In this document: piece by piece, positions 28,400-38,227 of the stretch
Position numbering within the stretch: the stretch's first letter is position 1
Layout: every line of letters starts with the position of its first letter
Assembly (NCBI GenBank): GCA_019752015.1
Contig: JAIEMQ010000006.1
Span: forward strand, 320,842-384,841
Direction of reading: 5' to 3'
DNA length: 64,000 bases
DNA from: Cyanobacteriota bacterium
GTDB taxonomy: Bacteria; Acidobacteriota; Vicinamibacteria; Vicinamibacterales; UBA2999
The notes under the pieces: model-generated
The model's input: the letters and a program-made list of their open reading frames with translations, nothing else
Database searches by the model: none
What the model was told of the DNA's origin: nothing
Position numbers and translations under genes: made by a program

Positions 28400-30048
28400 C
28401 CGTTGGGATAGTCGGGTCCGCCCGCGGCGGCATAGCCGCGGCTGCGGCCGGCTTCCGAATCCGCAACCCAGAACGAAAATAGCCGGGACCGCGTGAGGAC
28501 GAAGCGGAAGCGCACCGTCTGACCGCTCAGCTCTTGGAGCGTCGCCGCCGATTGCCATTGCACGCGATGCTTCGTTGAATCGCCGCGCACCGGCTCGCAC
28601 TGCACGGCCGAGTGCCCGGCGATCACCTTGCCGCCGGCGTCCAATATTTCAACGCGGACTTCTCCCTGGGCGTCCGCGTTCACGAACAGGTGACCGCCGC
28701 GGAATTTCATCGGCCGCGTCACGACGCTCGAGCGATCGCCGCGGATCTCACGCGGCATGCCGGCAGGCCACACGTCCGTCAGCGACGCGAAGCCGTCGCG
28801 CCTCAGCGTGGCGAGACCGGTGCTGCATTTCCCCGGCAGGTCGGTGCCGGGAATGCCCTGGCGCCCGCTCACATAGAAATAGAGACGATCGCCGGCGATC
28901 AGGCAGCAGCCGCCCGCCGACTGCACGTTCGCCCAGTTCCAGTCACCCTGGCGCTCCGAAACGGAGATAAACGGATCCCGCCAGCTGCGATCCCAGTGAA
29001 AGCCGTCGCGGCTGAAACCGATGCAAAGGTCGTTCGGTTTCTCGCGCGTCCGCTGCTCGCCGCGGAAGATCGTGAAGAGTCCGAGCATCACGCTCTCGTA
29101 CGGAGTCGCGTCGAGGTTGTATAGCTCCGGCGCGGCGTTGAGATCAGCGCGTCGAAGATCGGCGGAGTCGGCGCCGATCCACGAGACCGGTTCATCGGCG
29201 GACCATTTCGTCGTCGCGAAGTCCGCGGATTCGAAGTAGCGGCGGTAACGTTTGATGCCGCTCGGATCGTCAGCGCGCAGGCTGAACGACCAGCGCTTGC
29301 GAAACGGATTCCGAAACATCGTGCTGCGATCGCCGCAGGGCCCGGTGCGCCCGACCGTGCGCCAGCGGATGCCGTCCGCGGACTCGCTCAATCGCAGCGC
29401 TCCCTCGCTCATGATGTACGACGCCATCTTGTAGCGGGAGTCGCGCGAGGGTGATTCGTGATCGAGCCACACCGTGTTCGAATCGCGAGGGGCCGGCGAG
29501 ACGATGTTCGTGCCGGGAACGATCGGCAGGCGTGGCTTCTGCCAGGTGATGCCGTCGCGTGATGTGGCGAGCGCCGTCGACTGCTGGTAGCCGGCCATGT
29601 AGAACATCTTGAAGAGGCGATCGGCGGGATCGAAAAAGACGCCGTCGCTGAAGACCATGGCCGACTGGCTTGGCTGGATCTTCGTATTGATGGCGTGAGG
29701 ATCGCGCGTTTCCCATGGCTCTTCCGGCGTCAACACCGGATTGGCTGGGTGATACGTTGCTTGATGAAAGGCGCGATGCAGCGACGATTCCTCGATCAGA
29801 AAATCGTCGACGAACAGCTGCCGCCCGGTCTCGATGTTGATGACCGCGGGCGGCGCCGCAAGATACGGCGGCTTCTCCGGCGCGAACAGCGGCGGCACGC
29901 GCCGCGGCGGCCACGGCGACGGCAGCACGATTCCGTTGTAAAGAGTTTCGCGCGGAGCCGGCTGAGCGCGGAGCGCCGATGGCAGCGCGACGCCGGCCAC
30001 GGCAGCTTTCAGAAACGCGCGTCGCGAGACGCCGGACGGCTCGAACAC
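28384..30048 (-). CDS. Tat-exported glycosidase-like protein, paralogue of the 24420-26081 gene
   Basis: SRRAFLKAAVAGVALPSALRAQ Tat-like; shares INIETGRQLFVDDFLIEES, SRDGFHWDRS, GDWNWANVQSAGGCCLIAGDRLYFYVSGRQG with the paralogue. Confidence 0.62.
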   Translation of the reverse strand: MFEPSGVSRRAFLKAAVAGVALPSALRAQPAPRETLYNGIVLPSPWPPRRVPPLFAPEKPPYLAAPPAVINIETGRQLFVDDFLIEESSLHRAFHQATYHPANPVLTPEEPWETRDPHAINTKIQPSQSAMVFSDGVFFDPADRLFKMFYMAGYQQSTALATSRDGITWQKPRLPIVPGTNIVSPAPRDSNTVWLDHESPSRDSRYKMASYIMSEGALRLSESADGIRWRTVGRTGPCGDRSTMFRNPFRKRWSFSLRADDPSGIKRYRRYFESADFATTKWSADEPVSWIGADSADLRRADLNAAPELYNLDATPYESVMLGLFTIFRGEQRTREKPNDLCIGFSRDGFHWDRSWRDPFISVSERQGDWNWANVQSAGGCCLIAGDRLYFYVSGRQGIPGTDLPGKCSTGLATLRRDGFASLTDVWPAGMPREIRGDRSSVVTRPMKFRGGHLFVNADAQGEVRVEILDAGGKVIAGHSAVQCEPVRGDSTKHRVQWQSAATLQELSGQTVRFRFVLTRSRLFSFWVADSEAGRSRGYAAAGGPDYPNGHDRD

Positions 30049-30065
30049 CGCAGGTATACTACCGC

Positions 30066-30887
30066 ATGCGTCGACGGGGTCTGGCCCTCATCTGCATCGC
30101 GATGGCGCTGGTGATCGGACGCTGGCCGGCTATCGTCACGGCGCAGACTTCACCACAGATCGATCTCAGTCGAGTGGCGGGCCATGACGCATGGAAGAAC
30201 GGCGCGGCCATTTATCTGCAATCGCGAGCCGATGAAGAGCGCTTCGATCGCACGTTCTTCATCAAGGGCTATCGCCACGACGGCGTATGCGTGTTCGGCT
30301 GTCACGTGACGTGGACGTTTCGATCGCTGCCGCTCGGTCGTTGGACCGCCGTGACTGACCCGGTGGCGCGCACGTTTGCCACGCTCGAGCGGGAGCTTGG
30401 CTGGCCGACGTTGCAAGGCGCGCTCAGCGTGGCGGCGTCGGGGGCCAATCCCGATCCCATCGCGGCGATGAGCGACGCCACCGGCCGCGATCTCGCGCCG
30501 GTGTTTGCCGCGGCCACGATGCCAAGCGATCCCGCGATCACCGGCGTCTCATCGAGCAGTGCCAGCTGCGCGACGCCCTGCTTTCATACGCAGGTGTCGC
30601 TCGCGCGCGGTGGTCCGCTGCCGTTTCCACTGCCGCTGCGAGTCTCGTTCGCCGACGGCAAGCAGATCGAGACCGCATGGCAAGGGCGTGATCGAGTCGC
30701 GTTTGAAAGCGCCGCGCCGGCGGTGGCGGTGCGCCTCGATCCCGATCGCGTGTGGCTGCTCGATCGCAATCCGCTGAACAATGCGCGTCTCGAGCCGAAG
30801 ACGACCAACGTGCCGATCGTGAAATGGGCGGCGCGGTGGATCACGTGGCTGCAGGACGCCATGCTGACGCGGACCTTCCCGGTATAA
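30066..30887 (+). CDS. Secreted protein, homologous to the C-terminal part of the 26118-27464 product
   Basis: Signal peptide; shared TLERELGWPTLQGALSV, LDPDRVWLLDRNPLNNAR and terminal WITWLQDAML. Confidence 0.6.
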   Translation: MRRRGLALICIAMALVIGRWPAIVTAQTSPQIDLSRVAGHDAWKNGAAIYLQSRADEERFDRTFFIKGYRHDGVCVFGCHVTWTFRSLPLGRWTAVTDPVARTFATLERELGWPTLQGALSVAASGANPDPIAAMSDATGRDLAPVFAAATMPSDPAITGVSSSSASCATPCFHTQVSLARGGPLPFPLPLRVSFADGKQIETAWQGRDRVAFESAAPAVAVRLDPDRVWLLDRNPLNNARLEPKTTNVPIVKWAARWITWLQDAMLTRTFPV

Positions 30888-30888
30888 T
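30883..30888 (+). promoter_or_regulatory. -10-like TATAAT, 9 nt before ATG 30898
   Basis: Exact TATAAT; leaderless spacing. Confidence 0.5.
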
Positions 30889-30897
30889 TGCTGGCTG

Positions 30898-32925
30898 ATG
30901 CGGGTGTTGGTGTTCGCGGCGGCGCTCTACCTTCTCACGCCTGGCCATCCCGACATCCTGTTGTCCGGCGTGCCGCTTGGCCAGACGGGCGCGTTCCTTT
31001 TGATCACGGTGCTGTTGGCGTGGGCGTGGACGCGCCACGTCGCCGTTCGCGTGCCGCCGTCCCTGATTCGACTCCTTGGCGTTGCGATCGCGGTGAAGTT
31101 CGCGATTGCACTGACCGTGCCGCATACCGGCTGGCTGGCCGCCTACTACGCGAACGATCAGCTGAAGCCTCCGGTGCGGCGGTCGCTCGACTTTCAGATA
31201 CCGGGCGCCACCCGGATCGATCGACAACTTTCGTTCGTCGACACCCAGTTCCCGGTCCACTTCTACAACGAGCAGGGTTTCAATTTCGGCTTGCGCCGTG
31301 AAGCGACGGAACCCTTCTCGGTTTTGTGGCGCGGCTATGTCGAGCCCGATGAGCCGCTGCGTCTCGCTGCCGAGGCACGCGGCCCACTCGAAGTGTCCGT
31401 CGACGGCGTCACGATCGAAGGCCCGCCCACGATCGCTCCCGGCAAGCACGTAATCGAAGTGCGGTATCGAAAAGCAAAGGAGATCGAAGGCGCGGCTCAC
31501 GTGCGGCCGCTCGATGCCGGCGGCCAGCCACGCCCGTGGGCGATCGGCGAAGTGACCCCGCACGAAGTCCCGAAATCCCAGCGCACCGTCGCCAGGTGGC
31601 TCGCTCCGGTTGGCTGGCTCGCGCACGCCGTGGCGCTCGTCGCCTTCGTGCTGGGCGCCTGGCCTGTCCTGAGCGCCAGGGCGCGCGAGATCGCGAGCCT
31701 GCCGATCATCGAAAAGGCGCACCACTATGTCGCTCCAGTGGTGATCCTCGGCCTGTCGCTGCAGGGACTCTGGAAGACGCGGCACCTCGTCGGCAACGTC
31801 TGGTCGTTGACGGGTGGCGATGACTGGCTCGCGTTCGAGATGCAGGCTCGCGATGCCATGCTGAACGGCTGGATGATGCAGTCGGATGTCGCTCGCGGCC
31901 TTGGCGAACCGTTCATCGTGTACCCGGGCTACAGTTATTTCCTGGTCGGCGTGCACTGGCTGACGGGCGAATCCATGGCCGGCGCCATCCTCGCGAATTT
32001 TGTGATGCTCGCGCTGGCAACCGTCCTGGTGCATGCCACCGCGGTGCGTTTCACGTCGAAGCTGGGAGCCCTGATCGCCGTGGCATGGCTGCTGGCCCTG
32101 CAGCAAATGGATTTCGTGCGCTACTACACGGTGACCTTGCTCAGCGAGAATCTCTACTTCGTGCTCGTGGCATTGACCATCTATGCGCTGGTCCGGTTCT
32201 GCGCGCGCGGCTCGATGGCCTGGATTGTGTGCGGCGGCCTGGCGGCCGGCGCCGCGGCCGCGACCCGCCCGACCATGATGCTGTTCATGCCGATTGCCGC
32301 AATCGTGGCGGCGCTTGCCATGTTCACCGCTCGCCGCTACATGCGCGCGCTGGTTGCGCCGGCGCTGCTCGCGATCTGCTTCATGATGGCGATCGCGCCG
32401 ATTACGTATCGAAACTACGTGATGTCGCGGAAGATCGTCCTGGTCACCGAGGGACAGGCGCCGACCTTCATCAACTACAACCTGCCAACGTCCGATCCCG
32501 AGGCCAACCTGAAGTACGTGCAGGCGTTCAGGGGCAGCAACTCGTCGGCGGCGCGCATCCTCCTGCAAATCCTGCTGGACCATCCCGGTGAAACGCTGCG
32601 CAACTGGGGCATCAAGGCCGGCTTCGGGTTGGGCATGGTCCACTGGATGGGCTCGGGAACGCCGCATCCTGAACTGGCGCTGACCTCGCTGTTTTACCTG
32701 GTCGCGCTCGTCTTCGTCCGAAGCGCGCGGACGCTGCCGGCATTGCTGGTGCACGGCTTCATCCTCACGCACCTCGTGACGCTGCTGCTGACGATGCCAT
32801 CGAATTACGGCTACCGTATGGTGCTGTCGATGTACATCCTGATGGTGATTTTCGCCGGCGCTCTCGTCGCGCAGTTCCTCGAACGACGATCCTGGAGTCG
32901 CGCGTCGACCGTGGCGCCCGCATGA
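30898..32925 (+). CDS. GT39-like membrane glycosyltransferase with PA14-like domain
   Basis: WLAAYYANDQLKPPVRRSLDFQ...IAPGKHVIEVRYRK (PA14-like) followed by about 9 TM helices. Confidence 0.65.
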   Translation: MRVLVFAAALYLLTPGHPDILLSGVPLGQTGAFLLITVLLAWAWTRHVAVRVPPSLIRLLGVAIAVKFAIALTVPHTGWLAAYYANDQLKPPVRRSLDFQIPGATRIDRQLSFVDTQFPVHFYNEQGFNFGLRREATEPFSVLWRGYVEPDEPLRLAAEARGPLEVSVDGVTIEGPPTIAPGKHVIEVRYRKAKEIEGAAHVRPLDAGGQPRPWAIGEVTPHEVPKSQRTVARWLAPVGWLAHAVALVAFVLGAWPVLSARAREIASLPIIEKAHHYVAPVVILGLSLQGLWKTRHLVGNVWSLTGGDDWLAFEMQARDAMLNGWMMQSDVARGLGEPFIVYPGYSYFLVGVHWLTGESMAGAILANFVMLALATVLVHATAVRFTSKLGALIAVAWLLALQQMDFVRYYTVTLLSENLYFVLVALTIYALVRFCARGSMAWIVCGGLAAGAAAATRPTMMLFMPIAAIVAALAMFTARRYMRALVAPALLAICFMMAIAPITYRNYVMSRKIVLVTEGQAPTFINYNLPTSDPEANLKYVQAFRGSNSSAARILLQILLDHPGETLRNWGIKAGFGLGMVHWMGSGTPHPELALTSLFYLVALVFVRSARTLPALLVHGFILTHLVTLLLTMPSNYGYRMVLSMYILMVIFAGALVAQFLERRSWSRASTVAPA

Positions 32926-33668
32926 TTTTTGTCGCGCTCCCGGCCTACAACGAATCCGAGGCGTTGCCGCGATTGCTGCAGCGCATGCGCGATACGCAGC
33001 CGCTGCTGCCCGAGCCGCTCAGCGTGATCGTTGTCGATGACGGCAGCACGGACGGTACGGCAGCGGCGGCCAGGCAATACGACAGCGCGGCGATGCGGGT
33101 CGAGGTGGTGGTGCACGAGCGCAACCGCGGGCTGCATGGGGCGCTCGATACCGGTTTTCGCGCCGCCGTAGAACGGGCCGGCGCCGACGACTGGGTGCTC
33201 ACGATGGACGCCGACGACACACATTCGCCGGACCAGATCGGCACGATGCTCGCCAAGGCGAAGGCCGCCGGCGCGAATGTCGTGATTGCGTCCCGCTTCC
33301 AGCCGGGCGCGGAATGGTTCGGCCTCAGCTGGGATCGCGTGCTGTTCAGCAAGACGGTCAGCTGGATGTTCCGTATCGCGTGGCCGATGCGCAACGTCCG
33401 CGATTACACCTGCGGCTATCGCCTGTATCGCGCGGATCTCCTCAAGCAGGCCTACCGGAAGTGGGGCGACGGCTTCGTCAACGAGCCGAGCTTCGCGTGC
33501 ATGCCTGACGTGTTGTGGAAAGTGAGCCGGCTGTCCCCGGTGTTCGCCGAGGTGCCGCTGTCGCTCCATTACGAGCGCAAGCCGGGCGAGAGCAAGATGA
33601 ACGTCGCGCGCACGATCAGGCGCACCCTCGGGCTGATCGTCAAGCGGCGATTCGGGATCAACACCTGA
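32922..33668 (+). CDS. Glycosyltransferase family 2 (dolichol-phosphate mannosyltransferase-like)
   Basis: VALPAYNESEALPRLLQRM; VIVVDDGSTDGTAAAARQY; TMDADDTHSPDQI. Confidence 0.9.
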   Translation: MIFVALPAYNESEALPRLLQRMRDTQPLLPEPLSVIVVDDGSTDGTAAAARQYDSAAMRVEVVVHERNRGLHGALDTGFRAAVERAGADDWVLTMDADDTHSPDQIGTMLAKAKAAGANVVIASRFQPGAEWFGLSWDRVLFSKTVSWMFRIAWPMRNVRDYTCGYRLYRADLLKQAYRKWGDGFVNEPSFACMPDVLWKVSRLSPVFAEVPLSLHYERKPGESKMNVARTIRRTLGLIVKRRFGINT

Positions 33669-35620
33669 GCGAATCCAGGAGCTACCGCGCCGACATTGAT
33701 GGCCTCCGCGCTGTCGCGGTGCTGGCGGTCGTCGGCTATCACGCGTTCCCGGGCATCATCCGGAGCGGCTTCGTTGGCGTCGACGTCTTCTTCGTCATCT
33801 CCGGATTCCTGATTACGCGCAACATCGCCGGCGCGCTCGATGCCGGCTCGTTCTCGTTTGCCGATTTCTACGGGCGGCGCGTTCGCCGGATCTTTCCAGC
33901 ACTGCTGCTCATGCTGATCGCGATCTACGCGATCGGTTGGGTCTTCCTCTTCACCAATGAATTCCGCGAGCTCGGCAAGCACACGGCGGCCGGCGCCGGG
34001 TTCGTGTCCAACCTCGCGCTGCAGGCGGAGGCGGGCTACTTTGATTACTCAGCGGACGCCAAGCCGCTGTTGCACCTCTGGTCGCTCGGCATCGAGGAAC
34101 AGTTTTACCTGGCGTGGCCGCTGCTGCTCTGGCTGATCTGGCCGCGCGTCAATCCCACGCTCGTGCTGATCGCCGTGACGGCGGCCTCGCTGGCCGCATC
34201 GCTCTACGCGTCGTTCCACTATCCCGTCGCGGCGTTTTACTTTCCGCTCTTCCGCGTCTGGGAGCTGGCATGTGGCGCGTTGCTGGCACTGGCGGTGCCT
34301 GCCGGCATCTTCGCCTCGAGCCGGCACGTGATCGGCGCTGCGGGCCTCGCGGGCATTGCGATCGGCGTGATGATCGCGGCCGATCGCACGGTCTTTCCAG
34401 GCTGGTGGGTGTTGTTGCCGGCCGGCGGCGCGTGGTTGTTGATCGCCGCCGGGCCGAACGGCATGGTCAATCGCCTGCTGGCGCTGCCGCCGCTGGTGTG
34501 GATTGGATTGATCAGTTATCCGCTCTACTTGTGGCACTGGCCGCTGCTGACGTTCGCGAGGATTCTCGATGGCCCGCTGCCGTCGCGAAGCGTCCGCATC
34601 ACAATGGTTGCGATCAGTGTCCTGTTGTCGTGGTTGACGATGCGCGCAGTGGAACGGCCGCTGCGCCGATCGATTAACGGCGGCCGTAAGGCGATCGTCC
34701 TGTCCGCGTGTATGGCGGTGGTGTGCGCGATCGGCCTCGCCACCTATGCGTGGGACGGCCTCGCGTTTCGTGCCGTCGCGCGCCGATCGCAGCCGTACAT
34801 CGCATCGATGGTCGAGTCGCCGCGCAGCAAGGAGTGCTTCGACATCCAGTACGCGCACGAGCGCGCCGACGGCTGGAATTGCCAAATCAACGCGGCCGCA
34901 GGACCGCCCACGGCGTTCGTGTTCGGCGATAGTCATGTTGCATCCCTGCTTCCCGCATTCGAAGCCGCAGCAGAAGAGCGCGGCCGCAGTCTCTACTTGA
35001 CCGGGTTTTCGGGATGTCCGCCGCTCGTTGGCATCAGGCAGGTTCGCGCCGATCTCGTCGTGCGGAATTGCGAGGCGCTCAACGAGCGCGTGTTTCGCTT
35101 TGTCGTCGATCGGAAGATTCCCGATCTCTATCTGGTCGCCGCCTGGAGTTACTACACCGACGGCGATTACACCGGCGACAATTACAGCCTGCTGACGGAC
35201 GGCGAGACTCGGCCGACGCTGGCGGGATCGCGCCTCGCCTTCGAGCGCGGGCTGGACCTCACGCTGTCGCGCTATCGCGCCGCCGGCGTGCGGCTCCACT
35301 TCGTGATGAAGGTGCCGTCTCAGTTGCGCGCGGCCACGGCCCTGGTCCGCGCGGTGATCACAAGCGGGCCTGAATCCGTTGAGGCGATCCGCGGCGTGTC
35401 CGTCCCCATCGAGCAACATCATCGATTGATGTCTTACGTCTCTTCGGTGTTTGCCGCCCGCCAGGTCTCGTTGATCGATCTCGATCCCGCATTCTGCAGC
35501 GATGGCGTGTGCGCGTTCGCGCAACCGGGTGCTTCGTTTTATATGGACAACAACCACCTGACGGTGACGGGAGCGTTGCGGGCGGCGCCGATCCTGGCGC
35601 AACACCTGTCCTTGCCTTAG
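33665..35620 (+). CDS. OafA/YrhL-type acyltransferase 3 with C-terminal SGNH domain; likely CTG start
   Basis: YRADIDGLRAVAVLAVVGYHAFPG; WSLGIEEQFYLAWPLLL; VFGDSHVASLLPAFE; CTG overlaps the upstream TGA (CTGA). Confidence 0.88.
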   Translation: MSESRSYRADIDGLRAVAVLAVVGYHAFPGIIRSGFVGVDVFFVISGFLITRNIAGALDAGSFSFADFYGRRVRRIFPALLLMLIAIYAIGWVFLFTNEFRELGKHTAAGAGFVSNLALQAEAGYFDYSADAKPLLHLWSLGIEEQFYLAWPLLLWLIWPRVNPTLVLIAVTAASLAASLYASFHYPVAAFYFPLFRVWELACGALLALAVPAGIFASSRHVIGAAGLAGIAIGVMIAADRTVFPGWWVLLPAGGAWLLIAAGPNGMVNRLLALPPLVWIGLISYPLYLWHWPLLTFARILDGPLPSRSVRITMVAISVLLSWLTMRAVERPLRRSINGGRKAIVLSACMAVVCAIGLATYAWDGLAFRAVARRSQPYIASMVESPRSKECFDIQYAHERADGWNCQINAAAGPPTAFVFGDSHVASLLPAFEAAAEERGRSLYLTGFSGCPPLVGIRQVRADLVVRNCEALNERVFRFVVDRKIPDLYLVAAWSYYTDGDYTGDNYSLLTDGETRPTLAGSRLAFERGLDLTLSRYRAAGVRLHFVMKVPSQLRAATALVRAVITSGPESVEAIRGVSVPIEQHHRLMSYVSSVFAARQVSLIDLDPAFCSDGVCAFAQPGASFYMDNNHLTVTGALRAAPILAQHLSLP

Positions 35621-36618
35621 CGGCTGAGATAACGCTTGCCGCGATTGATCACGGCGCGGCTCCAGTATTTCGCGTAGAGCGTTTCGAAATCGCGGCAGTT
35701 GCCGTTGAACGACGCCGTCGAGATCCGGGCGTAGTAGTTGAACGCCGTGTCGTTCCGGATCATCGCCTGGCAGCGCGCCAACAGGAACATATCGCTCAGC
35801 GCATCGACGATCGCATCGCGATCCGTGTAACCAGGATCCTTGTAATCACTGAAGTAGCGGCCGACGCCGGGAGGAGGGAAGACCTTCCGTCGAGTAACGG
35901 TATTCGGCAGCTGCGACAGCAGGTCGTGCATCATCTGCGAATCCGCCGCGAAAAAGATCTTCGCGCTCTTGCGAAGGTATTTCGGCAGACCGTTGATGGC
36001 CAATCGATAGGCGAGGCGGACCCTGCGAAGGAACGTCTGCTCGCGGGAGAAGATGTCGGTATTGACCCGGCCGTGATACGGCTGGCCTTTTGCGAATTCG
36101 CCGTTGCCCTGCGCGAGGTTGACACCGACCACGAACGAATCGCGGAAGTGCGCATCGGCGAACGCATCGATGCCGCGTTTCACGAAATCGCGCGGCTGAA
36201 TGTACGAATAAAAGTCCTTGAGAATCCAGAACTGGCGCGCGAGGTCGCCCTTCGCGTCCAGCCGGTTGAGCCCGTGATAGGCGCTGAGGACGATGTGCGG
36301 CCGGTCGTCACCGGATTTCAGGATCGCAGCCGCCTCCGGCAGGTGATCGACATCCGGCTCGGGCGGTCCCGGCCACGCCTCGCACGGCGCGTAATGAATG
36401 CGCACGCCCTGGATCACCGGCGGCGCCTCGAGGAACTCGGTGAAGTAATTGAGCGATGGATCTTTCAGGTGTGACAGGCCGCGCCAGTCGACGATCACGT
36501 CTCGATCAAGCTGCCGCGCGAACCAGATCGTGCCGGCGAGACTGAGCAGGTTCGATCCGATGCCGCTCCACGGATGCGGATGCGTGACGACGTAGCGTCT
36601 GGCCGGCGTCATCAACAA
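35617..36618 (-). CDS. NodZ/GT23-like fucosyltransferase-family protein
   Basis: GIGSNLLSLAGTIWFARQLDRDVIVDWRG; IFFAADSQMMHDLLSQLP; DMFLLARCQAMIRNDTAFNYYARIS. Confidence 0.5.
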   Translation of the reverse strand: MLMTPARRYVVTHPHPWSGIGSNLLSLAGTIWFARQLDRDVIVDWRGLSHLKDPSLNYFTEFLEAPPVIQGVRIHYAPCEAWPGPPEPDVDHLPEAAAILKSGDDRPHIVLSAYHGLNRLDAKGDLARQFWILKDFYSYIQPRDFVKRGIDAFADAHFRDSFVVGVNLAQGNGEFAKGQPYHGRVNTDIFSREQTFLRRVRLAYRLAINGLPKYLRKSAKIFFAADSQMMHDLLSQLPNTVTRRKVFPPPGVGRYFSDYKDPGYTDRDAIVDALSDMFLLARCQAMIRNDTAFNYYARISTASFNGNCRDFETLYAKYWSRAVINRGKRYLSR

Positions 36619-36627
36619 CCCGGCGCG

Positions 36628-37761
36628 CTAGATCGTGCGGCCATATTCGTCGATCAGCGACACCACCCTGTCGATATCGGCTTCGCTGAGTCCCTGGTGC
36701 ATCGGCAGCAGCAGCGTCGTGTTGGCCGCCTGCTCGGTGCCCGGCAGGTCGCGGCCGTCGTGCTGATAGATCGGCAGGCGATGCAGTGGGTAGTAGCGGA
36801 ACGTGACGTAGACCTGGCGCTCGCGCAAGTACGACGCGAGCGTGTTTCGATTCGATGGCGACATCTGCACCCAGTAGAAGTACGGCACCGAGTGGTCGTC
36901 GAGCAGGGCCGCCGGCGGCAGCTTGAGCCAGCGGTGCGATTTCAGCCGGTCGTTGTAGGCGCGCGCGACCTTTCGCCGGCGCTCTGCGAACGACCCGACC
37001 TTCTTCAACTGTTCGAGTCCGATCGCCGACGACAGGTCGTTCATGATCGCCCGCCGCCCGGGACGCGCCACATCGAATTCCCACCAGCGGTCGCCGGTCT
37101 TCGAGATCGCCGACGTGGTGCCGAGACCGAGATAGAGGTCGAGGCTGAGCGTGGCGTTTTGTCCGGGCGCCTTCGAATAGATCATCCCGCCGTCGCCGGT
37201 GGAGATCATCTTCATCGAGTCGAACGACCAGACGCCGAAATCGCCGGCCGTGCCGCAGGCGGTGCCATCCGGCAATCGACTAGCCGGCGCGCAGGCCGAG
37301 TCTTCGATCAGCGCAATGCCGCGTTCGCGGCAGAGCGCGGCGATCGCCTGCGTGTCGGCGATGGCAATGCCGCCGTAGTGCGTGATCAGCACCGCGCGCG
37401 TGCGCGGTGTGAGGCACGACGCAATGTGATCGAGCGTGGGATTGAGCGTTCGCGGATCGACATCCGCGAACACCGGACGCGCGCCCGCCGCCACCACCGC
37501 GTTGCCGGCGCCGACGAAAGTGATCGACGTGATCACGACTTCGTCGCCCGGCTTGACGCCGGCCGCCGCCACAGACTGGAAGAGACCTTCGGTGCAGCAG
37601 GTGGCGGAGACCACGCGATCGCGCTCAACGCCAAGGTGCGCGGCCCACGCCGCCTCGAATTGTTCGGTGATCTTGCCCCGGCCGGTCCAGTTCGAGGCCA
37701 TCACCGCCTTGACCGCCGCCAGCTCCTCCTCGCCGAGCTCCGGCTGGAACACGTTGATCAT
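36628..37761 (-). CDS. DegT/DnrJ/EryC1/StrS sugar aminotransferase
   Basis: FQPELGEEELAAVKAVMASNWTGRGK; GVWSFDSMKMISTGDGG. Confidence 0.88.
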   Translation of the reverse strand: MINVFQPELGEEELAAVKAVMASNWTGRGKITEQFEAAWAAHLGVERDRVVSATCCTEGLFQSVAAAGVKPGDEVVITSITFVGAGNAVVAAGARPVFADVDPRTLNPTLDHIASCLTPRTRAVLITHYGGIAIADTQAIAALCRERGIALIEDSACAPASRLPDGTACGTAGDFGVWSFDSMKMISTGDGGMIYSKAPGQNATLSLDLYLGLGTTSAISKTGDRWWEFDVARPGRRAIMNDLSSAIGLEQLKKVGSFAERRRKVARAYNDRLKSHRWLKLPPAALLDDHSVPYFYWVQMSPSNRNTLASYLRERQVYVTFRYYPLHRLPIYQHDGRDLPGTEQAANTTLLLPMHQGLSEADIDRVVSLIDEYGRTI

Positions 37762-38189
37762 CGAGCGGTGCGCTCCAGCGTGACGAACCGTGGAGTGAAG
37801 CCGAGCCGGTTGAACAGGTTGAGCGATTGATCGTTATCGGCGAGCACTTCGGTGTAATACCGGAGGTGGCTGCCGAGCTGATCCATCGCGGCGCCCATCG
37901 CCTGCGTCATCACCCCCTGGCCGCGAAATTCCGGCGCCAGCAGGATGCTGCCGACATACGCGCGGCCATCGTCACCGACCTTGATCGAGAAGCAGCCGGC
38001 GCGCCGATCGCCGACGCGGACCATGTACCAGTGATTGTTCGGATGGGCGGCCAGGCTTCGGTGCCACGCGGCCTGGGCCTCGGGCGTGACCTCGTTCTGA
38101 TCGAAGAACCATCGGCGCTCGGCGTTGCGAAGCTGCCGCAGGAACTCGAGATCCTCCGCGCCGATCGTGTCCAGTCGAACGTCGCTCAC
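37758..38189 (-). CDS. GNAT-family N-acetyltransferase
   Basis: IGAEDLEFLRQLRNAERRWFFDQNEVTPEAQAAWH...APEFRGQGVMTQAM. Confidence 0.8.
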   Translation of the reverse strand: MSDVRLDTIGAEDLEFLRQLRNAERRWFFDQNEVTPEAQAAWHRSLAAHPNNHWYMVRVGDRRAGCFSIKVGDDGRAYVGSILLAPEFRGQGVMTQAMGAAMDQLGSHLRYYTEVLADNDQSLNLFNRLGFTPRFVTLERTAR

Positions 38190-38227
38190 CGTGTCCTCAT
38201 CCGGTTCTAGTATTTCATGCGCGGCCG

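Noticed and set aside
30883-30888. Classical sigma70 -35 boxes upstream of the -10-like hexamers
   Set aside because: No TTGACA-like hexamer at 16-18 bp spacing was found at the inspected sites, so only the -10 and spacing are claimed
30841-32772. 643-codon minus-strand ORF
   Set aside because: Antisense to the PA14/GT39-like gene; Arg/His/Gln-rich shadow ORF without motifs
34049-35605. 518-codon minus-strand ORF
   Set aside because: Antisense to the OafA-SGNH acyltransferase gene; low-complexity charged product
36574-37830. 418-codon plus-strand ORF
   Set aside because: Antisense to the DegT-family aminotransferase gene; no recognisable domains
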